Shown piece by piece: positions 25,271 through 34,412 of a stretch of 64,000 nt of DNA. A program made the position numbers and the translations under genes. The stretch is from Candidatus Denitrolinea symbiosum. Lineage in GTDB: Bacteria; Chloroflexota; Anaerolineae; Anaerolineales; Villigracilaceae. The DNA lies in NCBI GenBank assembly GCA_017312345.1, contig BLAA01000001.1:496001-560000 (forward strand), written 5' to 3'. The notes under the pieces were generated by a model that was not told where the DNA came from, did not search any database, and saw nothing but the letters and a program-made list of their open reading frames with translations. Each line of letters opens with the position of its first letter. Positions within the stretch are counted from its first letter, which is position 1.

Positions 25271-26191
25271 CTAATAATTCAATTTCAAGTCCATGCCTTC
25301 GTACAGGTACGCCACTTCTTTTTCGTAACCGTTGAACATCAACGTGGGGCGGCGGGCAAATTCGCCGATGCGGCGCTCGCTGGCCTGCGACCAGCGCGGG
25401 TGCGGCACGCTGGGGTTGACGTTGGAGTAGAAGCCGTATTCGCGCGGCGAGGCGGTATTCCACAATGTTTCCGGCTGGGAGTCGGTCAACTCGATCTTGA
25501 CGATGCCCTTGATGGATTTGAATCCGTACTTCCACGGGACGACGAGACGGATCGGCGCGCCGTTCTGGTTGGGGAGGGACTCTCCGTAGAGACCGGTGGC
25601 GAGGAGCGTCAGGTCGTTCATGGCCTCGTCGAGGCGCAGTCCCTCCTGGTAGGGCCATTGGTAGAAGGGACTCTTTTGCCCGGGCATTTCCTCAGGACGC
25701 AGGACGGAAACGAAGCGGACGTACCGCGCGGCGGAGGCGGGCTGCGCTTCGGCCAGCAGTTTCGCGAGCGGGAATCCCGTCCACGGGATGACCATGCTCC
25801 AGGCCTCCACGCAGCGCAGGCGGTAGACGCGCTCCTCCTGCGGGAATTTCGCCAGCAGGTCTTCGATGGCGTAGGTTTTTGGGTTGTTGACCAGCCCGCC
25901 CACTTCCACGTCCCACGGGCGGGGATGGAAGTCTCTGGCGAGCGGTCCCACCGCCTGTTTATCCCCGCTGAACTCATAGTAGTTGTTGTAACTGGTCACG
26001 TCTTCGAGCGGGGTGAGGGTGTCGGTCAATTCGACGGCGGGCGCGGGAGCGTCGGAACTGGAGGCGCGCGGCGCGCAGGCGGCCAGCAGCGCGCCGGCGG
26101 CGGTCACTGCGGCGGCTTTCATGAAGTCGCGGCGCGAGAGATAGACTTCCTTCGGCGTGATCTCGGACGTAGGGATGTTGGATCGGAACAT
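25271..26191 (-). CDS. msrP: Protein-methionine-sulfoxide reductase catalytic subunit MsrP
   Basis: A 306-residue molybdopterin enzyme that repairs oxidised methionines of exported proteins. A Tat signal is visible (SRRDFMK, 19-25, then a hydrophobic stretch ending ACAP). C127 in [10 protein letters not shown] is the molybdenum ligand. The segments [25 protein letters not shown] and [15 protein letters not shown] are hallmarks of the YedY/MsrP family. Followed by msrQ. Export in a folded state through Tat is expected because of the cofactor. Confidence 0.95.
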   Translation of the reverse strand: MFRSNIPTSEITPKEVYLSRRDFMKAAAVTAAGALLAACAPRASSSDAPAPAVELTDTLTPLEDVTSYNNYYEFSGDKQAVGPLARDFHPRPWDVEVGGLVNNPKTYAIEDLLAKFPQEERVYRLRCVEAWSMVIPWTGFPLAKLLAEAQPASAARYVRFVSVLRPEEMPGQKSPFYQWPYQEGLRLDEAMNDLTLLATGLYGESLPNQNGAPIRLVVPWKYGFKSIKGIVKIELTDSQPETLWNTASPREYGFYSNVNPSVPHPRWSQASERRIGEFARRPTLMFNGYEKEVAYLYEGMDLKLNY

Positions 26192-26378
26192 GGTTCACCT
26201 CGACGATAAAGCGGTTTGCCCAGTGTAGCAGAGTTTCCCCGCGTTGGATTAAGAATTCGGTGAGATTTGCGATTATCCCCCTGGGGCTTCCGATTGATTT
26301 TCGCAAATTGTCGTTGCGAGGCGCCAGAGGCATAGAAGCAATCTCCTCGCCAGCCGGGAGCGACGTTGGAGACGCGCG
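26192..26378. repeat. Dispersed TTGCGAGG...GAAGCAATCTCC repeat
   Basis: The gap between msrP and comEC contains GTCGTTGCGAGGCGCCAGAG and GAAGCAATCTCCTCGCC (about 26308-26357), a degenerate form of a dispersed repeat seen in many GC-rich genomes. No gene is visible. Confidence 0.45.
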
Positions 26379-28889
26379 TCAGGGTTCGGGGGTGAAATCA
26401 GGGTCTTCGAGCAGCGGCTCTTCGGTGGCGGCGGGTTCTTCGGTCATGGCTGGCGCGTCGGAGGGAGTGGGCGAGGCGCTCGCGCCGGGGGCGGGCGTGG
26501 GAGCCGGGCCGCCGCGCTGGGTCTCCACCCAGACGGAGGAGCCGTCGCTGGAGATTTCGATCCAGCCGTTCGCGTCGGTGCGGAGAAGCGTGCGCCCGCC
26601 CGCCGCGTCGAGCGCGGACTGGGAGGGGAGTCCCAGCAGGTTGTCGGCGGAGACGCTCAGGACGACAACCTGCGGGTTGAGAAAATTGATCCACTCGGCG
26701 GGGTTGGTCTGCGCCATGCCGGAATCGGCGAGCAGGAGCGCGGTGATGGGCGGCAGGGATTCGTCCGCTTGCAGTTTGGCGAGCGCGTCGAAACTCATGC
26801 CGACCGGGAGCAGGACGCGGAAGCCGCCGTATTCCAGCAGCAGGACCGCGCCGCGTTCGTCCGCGTAGAGGACGGTGAGGACGGCCCCGCCGCCGAGGTC
26901 CAGTTTCTGTCCCGCCGCGGCCCGCGTCACCGGGACCTGATGGCTGGTCAGCCAGGCATTGAGCGACCGCGCCGGGTACGAGGCTTCCACGTTTCCCGCC
27001 CACAGCGCGTTCGCGGGCGGATAGCGCTCGACCAGCCGCGGCAGCGCGGCGACCTGGTTTTCCCGCGTGGACGCGACGATCAGCCAGTCCAGTTTGCGGT
27101 TGGTCAGGGGCAGCCGCCCGCCGAGTTGGCTCGAAAGTTGCGAGAGGCTTTCCCCGCCGTTGATCAGCGCCGTGTCGCCGTTGGGCGTCTCGATGAGGAT
27201 GGCGTCCGAGGCGTTGACGTCGAGGAAGGTGATGTGGAGTTTCCCGTCTGGCAGGGACAGGACCGCGCGCCAGACGAAGATGGCGAGGAGCGTCAGCGCG
27301 GCGATCACGCCCCAGGTGGGGATCTTGGGGAGACGCGTTTTCAGCGACGCGAAAAATTCCCTGAGCGGGACGCGGCCGACGGTCAGGCTGAGAAGCGCCG
27401 CGTACCAGGCGAAGACGCCCCAGAGGGGGAAGTCCACCGAAATTGCCGCGCCCGGTACGCCTCCGAAGAAGTCCACCATGCGGATGGTGTACGCCACGAA
27501 CGGCCAGGCCGCGAAGGCCGCCAGTTGCCCGAGCGGGAGGAAGATCATGCCGAGGATGTCGGCCAGCCCGCCGAGGATCATCACCGCGGGTTGGACGGGG
27601 AGGATGAACGGGTTGGCGATGAACGAGATGAGCGAGAGGCGGTTGAAATGATAGGCCATGATCGGGAGGGTGGTGATCTGCGCGGCGAGGGTGAGGAGGA
27701 AAAAATCGGTGATGACGGACGACAGGCTTTCGACGGTCGAGGAGCGGAAGTTGAGTTTTGAAAGCAGTCGCCCGGTCAGAGCAGAGAGGGGTTCGCCGTA
27801 AAGGATGAGGCCGAGGGTGGCGAAGAAGGAGAGTTGAAAGCCGACATCCTGGGTGTAGTAGGGATTATACAGGCACATGCCGGCCCCGGCCGCGAAGAGC
27901 GTGACGAGACCGTCCTGGCGGCGGCCGAAGTGACGGGCGAAGAGCGCGGTCACGCCCATGACGGCGGCGCGTACCACGGCCGCGTCCGCGCCGACGAGCA
28001 GGGTGTAGAAGACGATGCCGATCCCCGCGACGACCGCGCCGCGCCGCGGGCCGAAGGCGCGTCCGAAGAGCGAGAGGAAGATGGCGGCGATGATGGCGAT
28101 GTTGAATCCCGAAATGGCGATGATGTGCGATGTGCCGGTGTTCTTAAAGTCCTGCTGCAAATCGTCGGGCAGGCCGCTGTCCACGCCGAGGAGGATGCCC
28201 GCCAGGAGCGAGGCCTCGGGGTCGGGGAAGACGCGATAGACGGTGGCGAGTGCGTAGTTCTTGAGACGGTACAACCCGTCGGCGAAGAGGTTGCCTTTTT
28301 TCCCCGGCAGGCGCGTCGCTTCGGCGCCGCTCATGGTGGAGTAGACGCCTTCGCGGGCGAGGTAATCGCGGTAGGAGAAATCTTCGTTTTCGGAGGGGGT
28401 CTTCAGTTTCCCGCGCAGGCGGACGATTTCGCCGTAAAAATAGTCTTCGTTGGGATCCACGCGGGCGAGGAGCAGGCCGTCCACGGGCAGGTCGTTCCCG
28501 TCGCCGGTGTCTATGCCGGTGGCGCGGACGCGCAGGTTGGCGTAGGTGTCGCGGCGGTCTGGAAGTTCGGTCACCCATCCCGTGACGCGGACGTCGTAGT
28601 CGCGGTCGTTGTACCAGCCGAGGTCGAACGCGTCGAAGACCGGGACGGCGGCCTGGTAACGCGCCGCGCCGAGGAAGATGACGACGAGAAAGACGGTCAC
28701 GGCTGCGAGGTCGCGGGCGAGCGTCTCCATTTCGAGGGAGCGGACGAGGAAGCGCCAGATCAGTCCCAGCGCGAGGGCCGTCCCGGCCAGGGCGAGCCAG
28801 ACCGAAAGCGGGAGGGATACCGCGTCGGCGAGGGCGGTGCCCGCCAGGAAGGCGATTGAAACCAGGAGGAGGGGACGCGACAGGGACAT
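26379..28889 (-). CDS. comEC: ComEC/Rec2 competence DNA channel protein
   Basis: An 836-residue protein, typical full length. It starts with membrane helices and the soluble DUF4131/OB-like domain (residues 90-200, DVRVTGWVTELPDRRDTYANL). Then comes the Competence domain with LLAGILLGVDSGLPDDLQQDFKNTGTSHIIAISGFN and many helices, and a C-terminal metallo-beta-lactamase-like domain (KLHITFLDVNASDAILIETPNGDTALINGG). The second half of that domain lacks the usual HxHxDH metal motif. The product would carry incoming single-stranded DNA across the membrane. The C-tail (last 60 residues) is P/A/T-rich. No other com genes are here. Confidence 0.92.
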   Translation of the reverse strand: MSLSRPLLLVSIAFLAGTALADAVSLPLSVWLALAGTALALGLIWRFLVRSLEMETLARDLAAVTVFLVVIFLGAARYQAAVPVFDAFDLGWYNDRDYDVRVTGWVTELPDRRDTYANLRVRATGIDTGDGNDLPVDGLLLARVDPNEDYFYGEIVRLRGKLKTPSENEDFSYRDYLAREGVYSTMSGAEATRLPGKKGNLFADGLYRLKNYALATVYRVFPDPEASLLAGILLGVDSGLPDDLQQDFKNTGTSHIIAISGFNIAIIAAIFLSLFGRAFGPRRGAVVAGIGIVFYTLLVGADAAVVRAAVMGVTALFARHFGRRQDGLVTLFAAGAGMCLYNPYYTQDVGFQLSFFATLGLILYGEPLSALTGRLLSKLNFRSSTVESLSSVITDFFLLTLAAQITTLPIMAYHFNRLSLISFIANPFILPVQPAVMILGGLADILGMIFLPLGQLAAFAAWPFVAYTIRMVDFFGGVPGAAISVDFPLWGVFAWYAALLSLTVGRVPLREFFASLKTRLPKIPTWGVIAALTLLAIFVWRAVLSLPDGKLHITFLDVNASDAILIETPNGDTALINGGESLSQLSSQLGGRLPLTNRKLDWLIVASTRENQVAALPRLVERYPPANALWAGNVEASYPARSLNAWLTSHQVPVTRAAAGQKLDLGGGAVLTVLYADERGAVLLLEYGGFRVLLPVGMSFDALAKLQADESLPPITALLLADSGMAQTNPAEWINFLNPQVVVLSVSADNLLGLPSQSALDAAGGRTLLRTDANGWIEISSDGSSVWVETQRGGPAPTPAPGASASPTPSDAPAMTEEPAATEEPLLEDPDFTPEP

Positions 28890-29220
28890 GGCTGTTATTG
28901 TAGCAGAAATGCCCTTACGCTTGCGCCTGGCGTAAGTTAGGCGAATTTGTCTGAGTTATTCGTGCTCTGTTGCAAACGCTTTAACAGTCTGTTGCTGCGA
29001 GCGGAGCGATCGCGCAGCATCCCGTAGGGAAGCAGTCCTCCGGCCTGCGAGGAGAGCGCTTTGACGTCTCTGGCGTCTCGCATCCAAATGATGAAAATTT
29101 GGAATCCCGAAGTTCTACTTCGGGAAAGCCGCAAGTAGAACTTGCGGAATCCTTTTTATTTTCATATCGGCGAGACTGCTTTCTTGAAGAAAACCGGGTT
29201 CTGTGTTTCAATCAGATGAC
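28890..29220. other. Intergenic region with repeats
   Basis: This 331-bp gap between comEC and the divergent SDR gene contains the double-hairpin repeat at 29106-29147 and a sequence resembling dispersed CGAGGAGAG...GAAGCAG repeats (28990-29060). No gene or RNA was recognised. A short open frame on the minus strand (28981-29211) only translates the repeat. Confidence 0.6.
29106..29147. repeat. Double-hairpin repeat, copy 3 (inverted)
   Basis: CCCGAAGT-tct-ACTTCGGG (29106-29124) and CCGCAAGT-aga-ACTTGCGG (29129-29147), the reverse complement of the 18855-18896 copy including flanking bases. Confidence 0.8.
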
Positions 29221-30675
29221 ATGACCGAAAAACTCATCCTCGTCACCGGCGCGACCGGCTATGTGGGCGGACGGCTGGCGCCGCGCCTGCTGGACGCCGG
29301 CTACCGCGTCCGCTGTCTCGTGCGCGACCCGTCGCGGCTGGAGGGCTTCGCGTGGGCGAAACGCGTGGAAGTCGTCGCGTGCGACCTGAGCGATCCCGAC
29401 CTCGCCGCGCAGGCGATGCGCGGCGTCTCGGCCGCGTATTATCTCATCCACGGTCAGCAGGGCGGACGCGGCAGCGCCGAATACGACCTGCAACTGGCGC
29501 GCAACTTCGCCTCGGCCGCGGAACGGGCGGACGTGGAGCGCGTCATCTATCTCGGCGAACTGGTGGACCCGACCGCGCGCCTCTCGCCGTACCTGCGTTC
29601 GCGCCACGAGACCGGCTCGCAACTGCGCTACAGCCACGTCCCGGTGACGGAATTCCGCGCCGGCATGATCGTCGGCTCCGGCTCGGCGCTGTTCGAGATG
29701 GTGCGCTATCTCACCGAGCGCGAGCCGGTGCTGGTTTGTCCCGCCTGGTTCTTTTCGCAGGCGCAGCCCATCGCCATCCGCGACGCGCTCTCGTATCTCA
29801 TCGCCGCGCTGGACGTCCCCGAATCCGTCGGCCGCGTCATCGAGATCGGCGGGCCGACGCGTCTCACCTACGCGGAGATGCTGCTCGGTTACGCCCGCGA
29901 GCGCGGACTGAAGCGGCGCCTCATCCGCACGCCGGTTTACGCGCCGCGGCTTTCGGCGTATTGGGTACACATGGTCACGCCGATCCACTGGCGTATCGTG
30001 CTGCCGCTCATCGAGGGACTGCGCGCCAACCTCATCGTCCGGGACGAGGCCGCGCAGCGGCTCTTCCCGCGCATCCAGCCGATGGACTTTCGGACCGCCG
30101 TCCGCCTCGCGCTGGGACGCATCCAACGCGACGACGTGGAGACCTCCTGGTCCGACGCGCTGGTCACCGTGATGGGCAACGTCAAGCCGTACGAGTTCAC
30201 CGTCGAAGAGGGCATGTTCATCGAGAGGCGGCAAATGCTGACCGACCTGCCGCCCGAAACCGTCTTCCGCTCCTACACGGGGATCGGCGGCGAGCGCGGC
30301 TGGCTCTTCATGGACTGGTCGTGGTCCCTGCGCGGCTGGCTGGACAAACTCGTGGGCGGCGTGGGACTGCGGCGCGGCCGCCGTCACCCCGACGAGATCC
30401 GCTCCGGCGAGTCGCTCGATTTCTGGCGCGTGGAGCAGGTGGAGCCCGGCCGTCTCATGCGGCTGCGCGCCGAGATGAAACTGCCGGGCAAGGCCTGGCT
30501 CCAGTTTACGTCAGCGCCGCGCGAGGGCAAAACCCTGCTCGCCGTCGACGCGTATTTCGCGCCGCACGGCTTCTTCGGCTTCGTTTATTGGTACGCCATG
30601 TGGCCGTTCCATAAATTCATCTTCGACGGATTGATGCGCGGCGTCGCCTCGCGGGCGCGCATGTTGGCGCGCTGA
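29221..30675 (+). CDS. SDR-family oxidoreductase with DUF2867 domain (paralogue 1)
   Basis: A 484-residue protein. Residues 1-280 are an atypical extended SDR/NAD(P)-binding domain (LILVTGATGYVGGRLAPRLL, glycine motif TGATGYVG), with YLGELVDP and FRAGMIVGSGS typical of the NmrA/ComplexI-NDUFA9 group. Residues about 320-480 match DUF2867 (ESLDFWRVEQVEPGRLMRLRAEMKLPGKAWLQF). Substrate unknown. A homologue follows 14 bp downstream. The ATG at 29221 is chosen; an in-frame GTG at 29203 is possible. Confidence 0.88.
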   Translation: MTEKLILVTGATGYVGGRLAPRLLDAGYRVRCLVRDPSRLEGFAWAKRVEVVACDLSDPDLAAQAMRGVSAAYYLIHGQQGGRGSAEYDLQLARNFASAAERADVERVIYLGELVDPTARLSPYLRSRHETGSQLRYSHVPVTEFRAGMIVGSGSALFEMVRYLTEREPVLVCPAWFFSQAQPIAIRDALSYLIAALDVPESVGRVIEIGGPTRLTYAEMLLGYARERGLKRRLIRTPVYAPRLSAYWVHMVTPIHWRIVLPLIEGLRANLIVRDEAAQRLFPRIQPMDFRTAVRLALGRIQRDDVETSWSDALVTVMGNVKPYEFTVEEGMFIERRQMLTDLPPETVFRSYTGIGGERGWLFMDWSWSLRGWLDKLVGGVGLRRGRRHPDEIRSGESLDFWRVEQVEPGRLMRLRAEMKLPGKAWLQFTSAPREGKTLLAVDAYFAPHGFFGFVYWYAMWPFHKFIFDGLMRGVASRARMLAR

Positions 30676-30689
30676 CCGGATACCGCGGC

Positions 30690-31934
30690 ATGCTCATCCT
30701 CGTCACCGGCGCGACCGGCTACATCGCCAGCCGCCTCATCCCCCGACTTTTGGAACGCGGCTGCCGCGTCCGCGCTTTGGCGCGCGACCCGCGTCGGCTC
30801 GACGGGCGCGGCTGGCCCCGCTTCGTCGAGATTTTCCCCGGCGACGTGACGGACGCGGCCAGCCTCGCGCCCGCGCTGGAGGGAGTCCACACCGCCTACT
30901 ATCTCATCCACAACATGTCCAGCGGGCGCGGCTACACGGAGAGGGAACTCGAAGGCGCGCGCAACTTCGCCGCGGCGTGCGAGGCGGCGGGCGTGAGGCA
31001 CATCATCTACCTCGGCGGGCTGGCCGACCCCGAACAGCGCCTCGCGCCGCACATGCGTTCGCGCATCGAGACGGGACGCGTCCTGCGCGAGGGCAGAGTC
31101 CCCGTCACCGAGTTCCGCGCGGGCGTCATCGCCGGGGCGGGCAGCATCTCCTTCGAGATGATCCGCTTCGTCGTCGGGCTGTTTCCGCTCATCCCGGGCC
31201 CGATGTGGCTGCGCAACAAGTCCCAGCCCATCGCCGTCCAAAACGTGATTGACTACTTGCTCGCCGCGCTCGACAACCCAGGCGGGCAGGGACAGGCCTT
31301 CGAGATCGGCGGCCCCCGCGTCGCCACCTACGGCGAGTTGATGTTGCGTTTCGCGCGCCTGTGCGGACTGAAACGCCGCCTGCTGCTGCTGCCCGGACTC
31401 CCGGTCTGGTTCATGGCGTTCGGCATCGGCCTGGTGACGCCCGTCCCGCGCCGCATCGCCTATGCCCTCGTCGGCGGACTCTCCAGCGACAGCCTCGTTC
31501 TCCATCCCGAGGCCCTGCGCGTCTTCCCCGAAGTGGCTCTCGTGGACTTCGACTCCGCCGCCCGCGCCGCGCTGGACGAACTGCATCCCTCCCGCGTCGA
31601 GCGCGTCTGGACTCCGGGCAGGCGCGTCGGCTCGCTCAGGCACGAGGGATTCTTCATTTTGCATCGCGCCGTCCCGGCTGGCGGCGAATTCCGCAACGAC
31701 CTTCAATTGCCGGGCTGGGAAATCGAACTGCGGGATTCCCAGCGAAGCCTGCTTCATCGTTCCCGTCCATGCGGCGAGGAGTGGATCGAGCAGGGCGTCG
31801 CGGACCGCGGTATCGTCACAACTTATTTCTTCGCCCCGCGCGGCTTCGGCGGATTTCTCTACTGGTATTTTCTGTATCCGTTTCGCGTTATCTTTTTTCG
31901 CGGACTCGCCAGACGGGTTCAAAGAATCAAATGA
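30690..31934 (+). CDS. SDR-family oxidoreductase with DUF2867-like domain (paralogue 2)
   Basis: A 414-residue paralogue of the preceding gene, with the same order: LILVTGATGYIASRLIPRLL, YYLIHNM, YLGGLADPEQRLAPHMRSR, FRAGVIAGAGSISFEM, then a shorter C-terminal DUF2867-like part ending FAPRGFGGFLYWYFLYPFR. Compared with paralogue 1 it lacks part of the middle of the C-terminal domain (the region of MDWSWSLRGWLDKLVGGVG). The two probably arose by tandem duplication. The stop overlaps the start of the next gene by 4 bp (ATGA). Confidence 0.88.
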   Translation: MLILVTGATGYIASRLIPRLLERGCRVRALARDPRRLDGRGWPRFVEIFPGDVTDAASLAPALEGVHTAYYLIHNMSSGRGYTERELEGARNFAAACEAAGVRHIIYLGGLADPEQRLAPHMRSRIETGRVLREGRVPVTEFRAGVIAGAGSISFEMIRFVVGLFPLIPGPMWLRNKSQPIAVQNVIDYLLAALDNPGGQGQAFEIGGPRVATYGELMLRFARLCGLKRRLLLLPGLPVWFMAFGIGLVTPVPRRIAYALVGGLSSDSLVLHPEALRVFPEVALVDFDSAARAALDELHPSRVERVWTPGRRVGSLRHEGFFILHRAVPAGGEFRNDLQLPGWEIELRDSQRSLLHRSRPCGEEWIEQGVADRGIVTTYFFAPRGFGGFLYWYFLYPFRVIFFRGLARRVQRIK

Positions 31935-33112
31935 ACAGACCCATCTCGCCCTTCAGCCTTCTTCTTTCTGCTTTCATCTTTTTTCTCGCGCTCTTTCTCT
32001 TCGCGTTTCTCGTTCCTCTCCCCATACCGCCCTATCTCGACTTCCAGGTTCTCTATCACGCGGACCTCGGCCTCTTGCGCGGCGTCCCTCTTTACGACCG
32101 CGCCGGCCAGGCCGGGATGATCGCCGGGCTCGCGGGCGTCGCGGCCGACCAGGTCTTTGTGTTGCCGTTTCCCTATCCGCCCTGGTACGCGCTCGTCACG
32201 CTTCCACTGGCCCTGCTTCCAATCGAAGTTGCCGCGCGCCTGTGGTTTGGACTCAACCTGTCCATGCTGATGACCTCCGTCTGGCTGCTGACCGACGGCT
32301 GGAGAGCGTCTCCTCGCCTCGCGTCCTTTTTGGCCGCCATCGTTTTCGTTCCCGTCCTCGGCGGTCTCTACGTCGGACAGTTCGTCTTTCCCGTTTTGCT
32401 CGGCGCTGCGTTGACGACGTACGCGCTCCGCCGCGAGAACGCGGCCCTGACCGGGCTCGCCGCCGCCTTCCTGACCTTTAAGCCGCATCTCGGCGGAGCC
32501 ATCGCCGGCGCGGTCCTTTTCTGGCTTTTCCTCCGCCGCGACGACTTCTCCCGCCGCGCGCTCAGGGCCATTCTCCTCGCCGCCGGCCTCCTTTTTATTT
32601 CCGGCTTCCTCGCCGACCCTCGCTGGCCTGTAAGTTATCTCCATTCCCTCTTTGGATTTCGCAACCTGCCCGGCGTCTCCTCCTGCGAACTGTGCGCCAG
32701 CCTCCCTGTTGGACTCGTGGCCCTCGCCGCCGGCCGCGCCGACATTGGCCCGGCGCTTCCGCTTGGCGCGGCCTTGTTCGTCGGCCTCTTCGTGGCCCTG
32801 GTTCTGTTCCGCCGCGAGGTCTTCCGCGCGCCGGCAGCGCTTGTGGCCGCGTCCAGCCTGGTCACCTTGCTCGCGGATCCTTACTTGTTCAATTATGACT
32901 TCGTCCTTCTGCTCGTACCATTGTTCTTTCTCGCCTGGTCTGCCCGCCGCATGGACTGGCTCTGGCTGGCCCTCGTTTATTTTTTCCCCTTGCTTCTTTT
33001 AGCCTTGCTCGGACGCGGCGCGAATCTGTTTCTGCCGCTGGCGGCGCTGGCGCTTTTATTTTTGCAAATCACGCGCGCCCGTCCCATTGACGTTTCCCCG
33101 CGCCCGGCATAA
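31931..33112 (+). CDS. GT87/DUF2029-like polytopic membrane glycosyltransferase
   Basis: A 393-residue protein with about ten membrane helices. The first loop PPYLDFQVLYHADLGLLRGVPLYD contains the Asp typical of lipid-phosphomannose-dependent GT-C enzymes, and FPYPPWYALVTLPLALLP plus TFKPHLG fit the DUF2029/GT87 family. It would transfer a sugar from a polyprenyl carrier outside the membrane. Translationally coupled to the SDR gene by ATGA overlap. The acceptor is unknown. Confidence 0.8.
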   Translation: MNRPISPFSLLLSAFIFFLALFLFAFLVPLPIPPYLDFQVLYHADLGLLRGVPLYDRAGQAGMIAGLAGVAADQVFVLPFPYPPWYALVTLPLALLPIEVAARLWFGLNLSMLMTSVWLLTDGWRASPRLASFLAAIVFVPVLGGLYVGQFVFPVLLGAALTTYALRRENAALTGLAAAFLTFKPHLGGAIAGAVLFWLFLRRDDFSRRALRAILLAAGLLFISGFLADPRWPVSYLHSLFGFRNLPGVSSCELCASLPVGLVALAAGRADIGPALPLGAALFVGLFVALVLFRREVFRAPAALVAASSLVTLLADPYLFNYDFVLLLVPLFFLAWSARRMDWLWLALVYFFPLLLLALLGRGANLFLPLAALALLFLQITRARPIDVSPRPA

Positions 33113-33125
33113 AATGGCGTCACAA

Positions 33126-33290
33126 TCGAATACGGTCAGTCTGCGGCGAAGTTGGTGCAAATCCAACGCTGTCCCGCAACTGTGAGTTCCTCTTCACTGA
33201 TCACCGATCACTGGAACAAGTCAGGTCGCCCGCAATTGGCCGGTTCTACCACACTCTCGCGGAAAGGAGGTGGAGGACAGGCCCGCCCGG
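33126..33290 (+). ncRNA. Cobalamin riboswitch
   Basis: The conserved core is visible: GAAGTTGGTGCAAATCCAAC followed by GCTGTCCCGCAACTGTGA (33148-33185), then AAGTCAGGTCGCCCGC (33218-33233). The variable stem between them is GTTCC/GGAAC (33186-33190 and 33213-33217), and its loop reads cactgatcaccgatcact, like repeat DNA elsewhere in the window. It lies upstream of btuF and should reduce BtuFCD expression when cobalamin is plentiful. The outer ends are approximate. Confidence 0.93.
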
Positions 33291-33307
33291 AATGCCTCTC
33301 CCAACCT

Positions 33308-33330
33308 CCCCAGCCCATGCTGGGGATTTT
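33308..33330 (+). terminator. Hairpin downstream of the cobalamin aptamer
   Basis: CCCCAG-cccatg-CTGGGG followed by ATTTTGATT, between the aptamer and the btuF start. It could be the expression-platform terminator; the T-run is short. Confidence 0.5.
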
Positions 33331-33369
33331 GATTCAAACTACAAAAAGACCTGACTTGGAGATTCACTC

Positions 33370-34287
33370 ATGCTTCGAAAAATGCTTTTTATCGTCCTCC
33401 TCGCCGCGTTGACGCTCGCGGCGTGCGCGCCCGCCGTCCCGTCGAAGGGCGCGGCGGGGATCGCGCTCACCGACGGCCTCGGCCGCGAGGTCAAGTTGGA
33501 ATCGCCCGCGCAGCGCGTCGTCTCGCTGGCGCCGTCCAATACCGAAATCCTGTTCGCGCTCGGCGCGGGGGACCGGGTCGTGGGACGCGACGAGGCCTCG
33601 GATTATCCCGAAGCGGCGCTCGCCCTGCCCACCGTCGGCGGTTGGAGCGGGTTCAGCGCCGAGGCCATCGTGGCGCTCAAACCCGACCTCGTGCTGGCCG
33701 CCGAGATCAATTCGCCCGAACTGGCGGCGCAACTCGAGAAACTCGGCGTGACGGTGTATTATCTCTCGAACCCGAAGACGCTCGAAGACTTGTATAAGAA
33801 CATCGAGATCGTCGCTACGCTGACGGGGCGCGACCCGTCGAAGTTGACCGACTCGCTTAAGGCGCGCGTGGCCGCGGTGGACGAGAAGATCGCGCCGCTC
33901 AGCGAGAAACCCGCGGTGTTCTACGAGGTGGACGCGACCGACCCGTCGAAGCCCTGGACTTCGGGCCCCGGCACGTTCATTGATCTTTTGATCACGCGCG
34001 CCGGCGGCGTGAACGTGGTCTCGCTGGCGGGCATCGCCGAGCCGTATCCGCAGATCAGCCTCGAGCAGTTGGTGGTGGCCCCGCCCGACATCATCATCCT
34101 CGGCGACTCGAATTACGGCGTCACCCCCGAAGCGGTCAAGACGCGCCCAGGCTGGGAAACGCTGGCCGCTGTGGTCAATGGGAAGGTCTTCCCGTTTGAC
34201 GATAACCTGGTCTCCCGTCCCGGCCCGCGCCTGGTGGACGGCCTCGAAGCGCTGGCGCGTTTGCTTCATCCAGAGGCCTTTAAGTAG
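33370..34287 (+). CDS. btuF: Cobalamin ABC transporter substrate-binding lipoprotein
   Basis: A 305-residue lipoprotein. The lipobox LTLAAC places the lipidated cysteine near residue 19. The mature part is a BtuF/TroA-type binding protein: RVVSLAPSNTEILFALGAGDRVVGRDEASDYP, then VALKPDLVLAA and a second lobe starting VFYEVDATDPSKPWTSGPGTFIDLL. The riboswitch upstream identifies corrinoid as the probable ligand. A hairpin repeat (34300-34342) separates it from the permease gene. Confidence 0.92.
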   Translation: MLRKMLFIVLLAALTLAACAPAVPSKGAAGIALTDGLGREVKLESPAQRVVSLAPSNTEILFALGAGDRVVGRDEASDYPEAALALPTVGGWSGFSAEAIVALKPDLVLAAEINSPELAAQLEKLGVTVYYLSNPKTLEDLYKNIEIVATLTGRDPSKLTDSLKARVAAVDEKIAPLSEKPAVFYEVDATDPSKPWTSGPGTFIDLLITRAGGVNVVSLAGIAEPYPQISLEQLVVAPPDIIILGDSNYGVTPEAVKTRPGWETLAAVVNGKVFPFDDNLVSRPGPRLVDGLEALARLLHPEAFK

Positions 34288-34299
34288 ACAGGTACAAAG

Positions 34300-34342
34300 T
34301 ACACAGGTAAACAGGTCGCGCGTTTCCTTGTTTACCTGTGTA
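34300..34342. repeat. 14-bp perfect stem between btuF and btuC
   Basis: TACACAGGTAAACA and TGTTTACCTGTGTA form a perfect 14-bp stem with a 15-nt loop. No T-run follows. The rest of the gap up to 34412 is pseudo-tandem DNA (actgatgactgatcac...). Such a stem could trim or pause the transcript between the binding protein and the membrane subunit genes. Confidence 0.6.
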
Positions 34343-34412
34343 CGCTCTACAAGCATAACTCGCAACTCGCATCACTGATGACTGATCACGCTCACTGACA
34401 ACTGACCACCGA

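Noticed and set aside
25260..25658. N-terminal extension of msrQ into msrP
   Set aside because: It would overlap msrP, and the translation is R/P-rich; family proteins start near MKRYTPLQ.
29212..31922. Long minus-strand open frames opposite the SDR pair
   Set aside because: Shadow frames caused by high GC at third positions; the + strand proteins have clear NAD-binding motifs.
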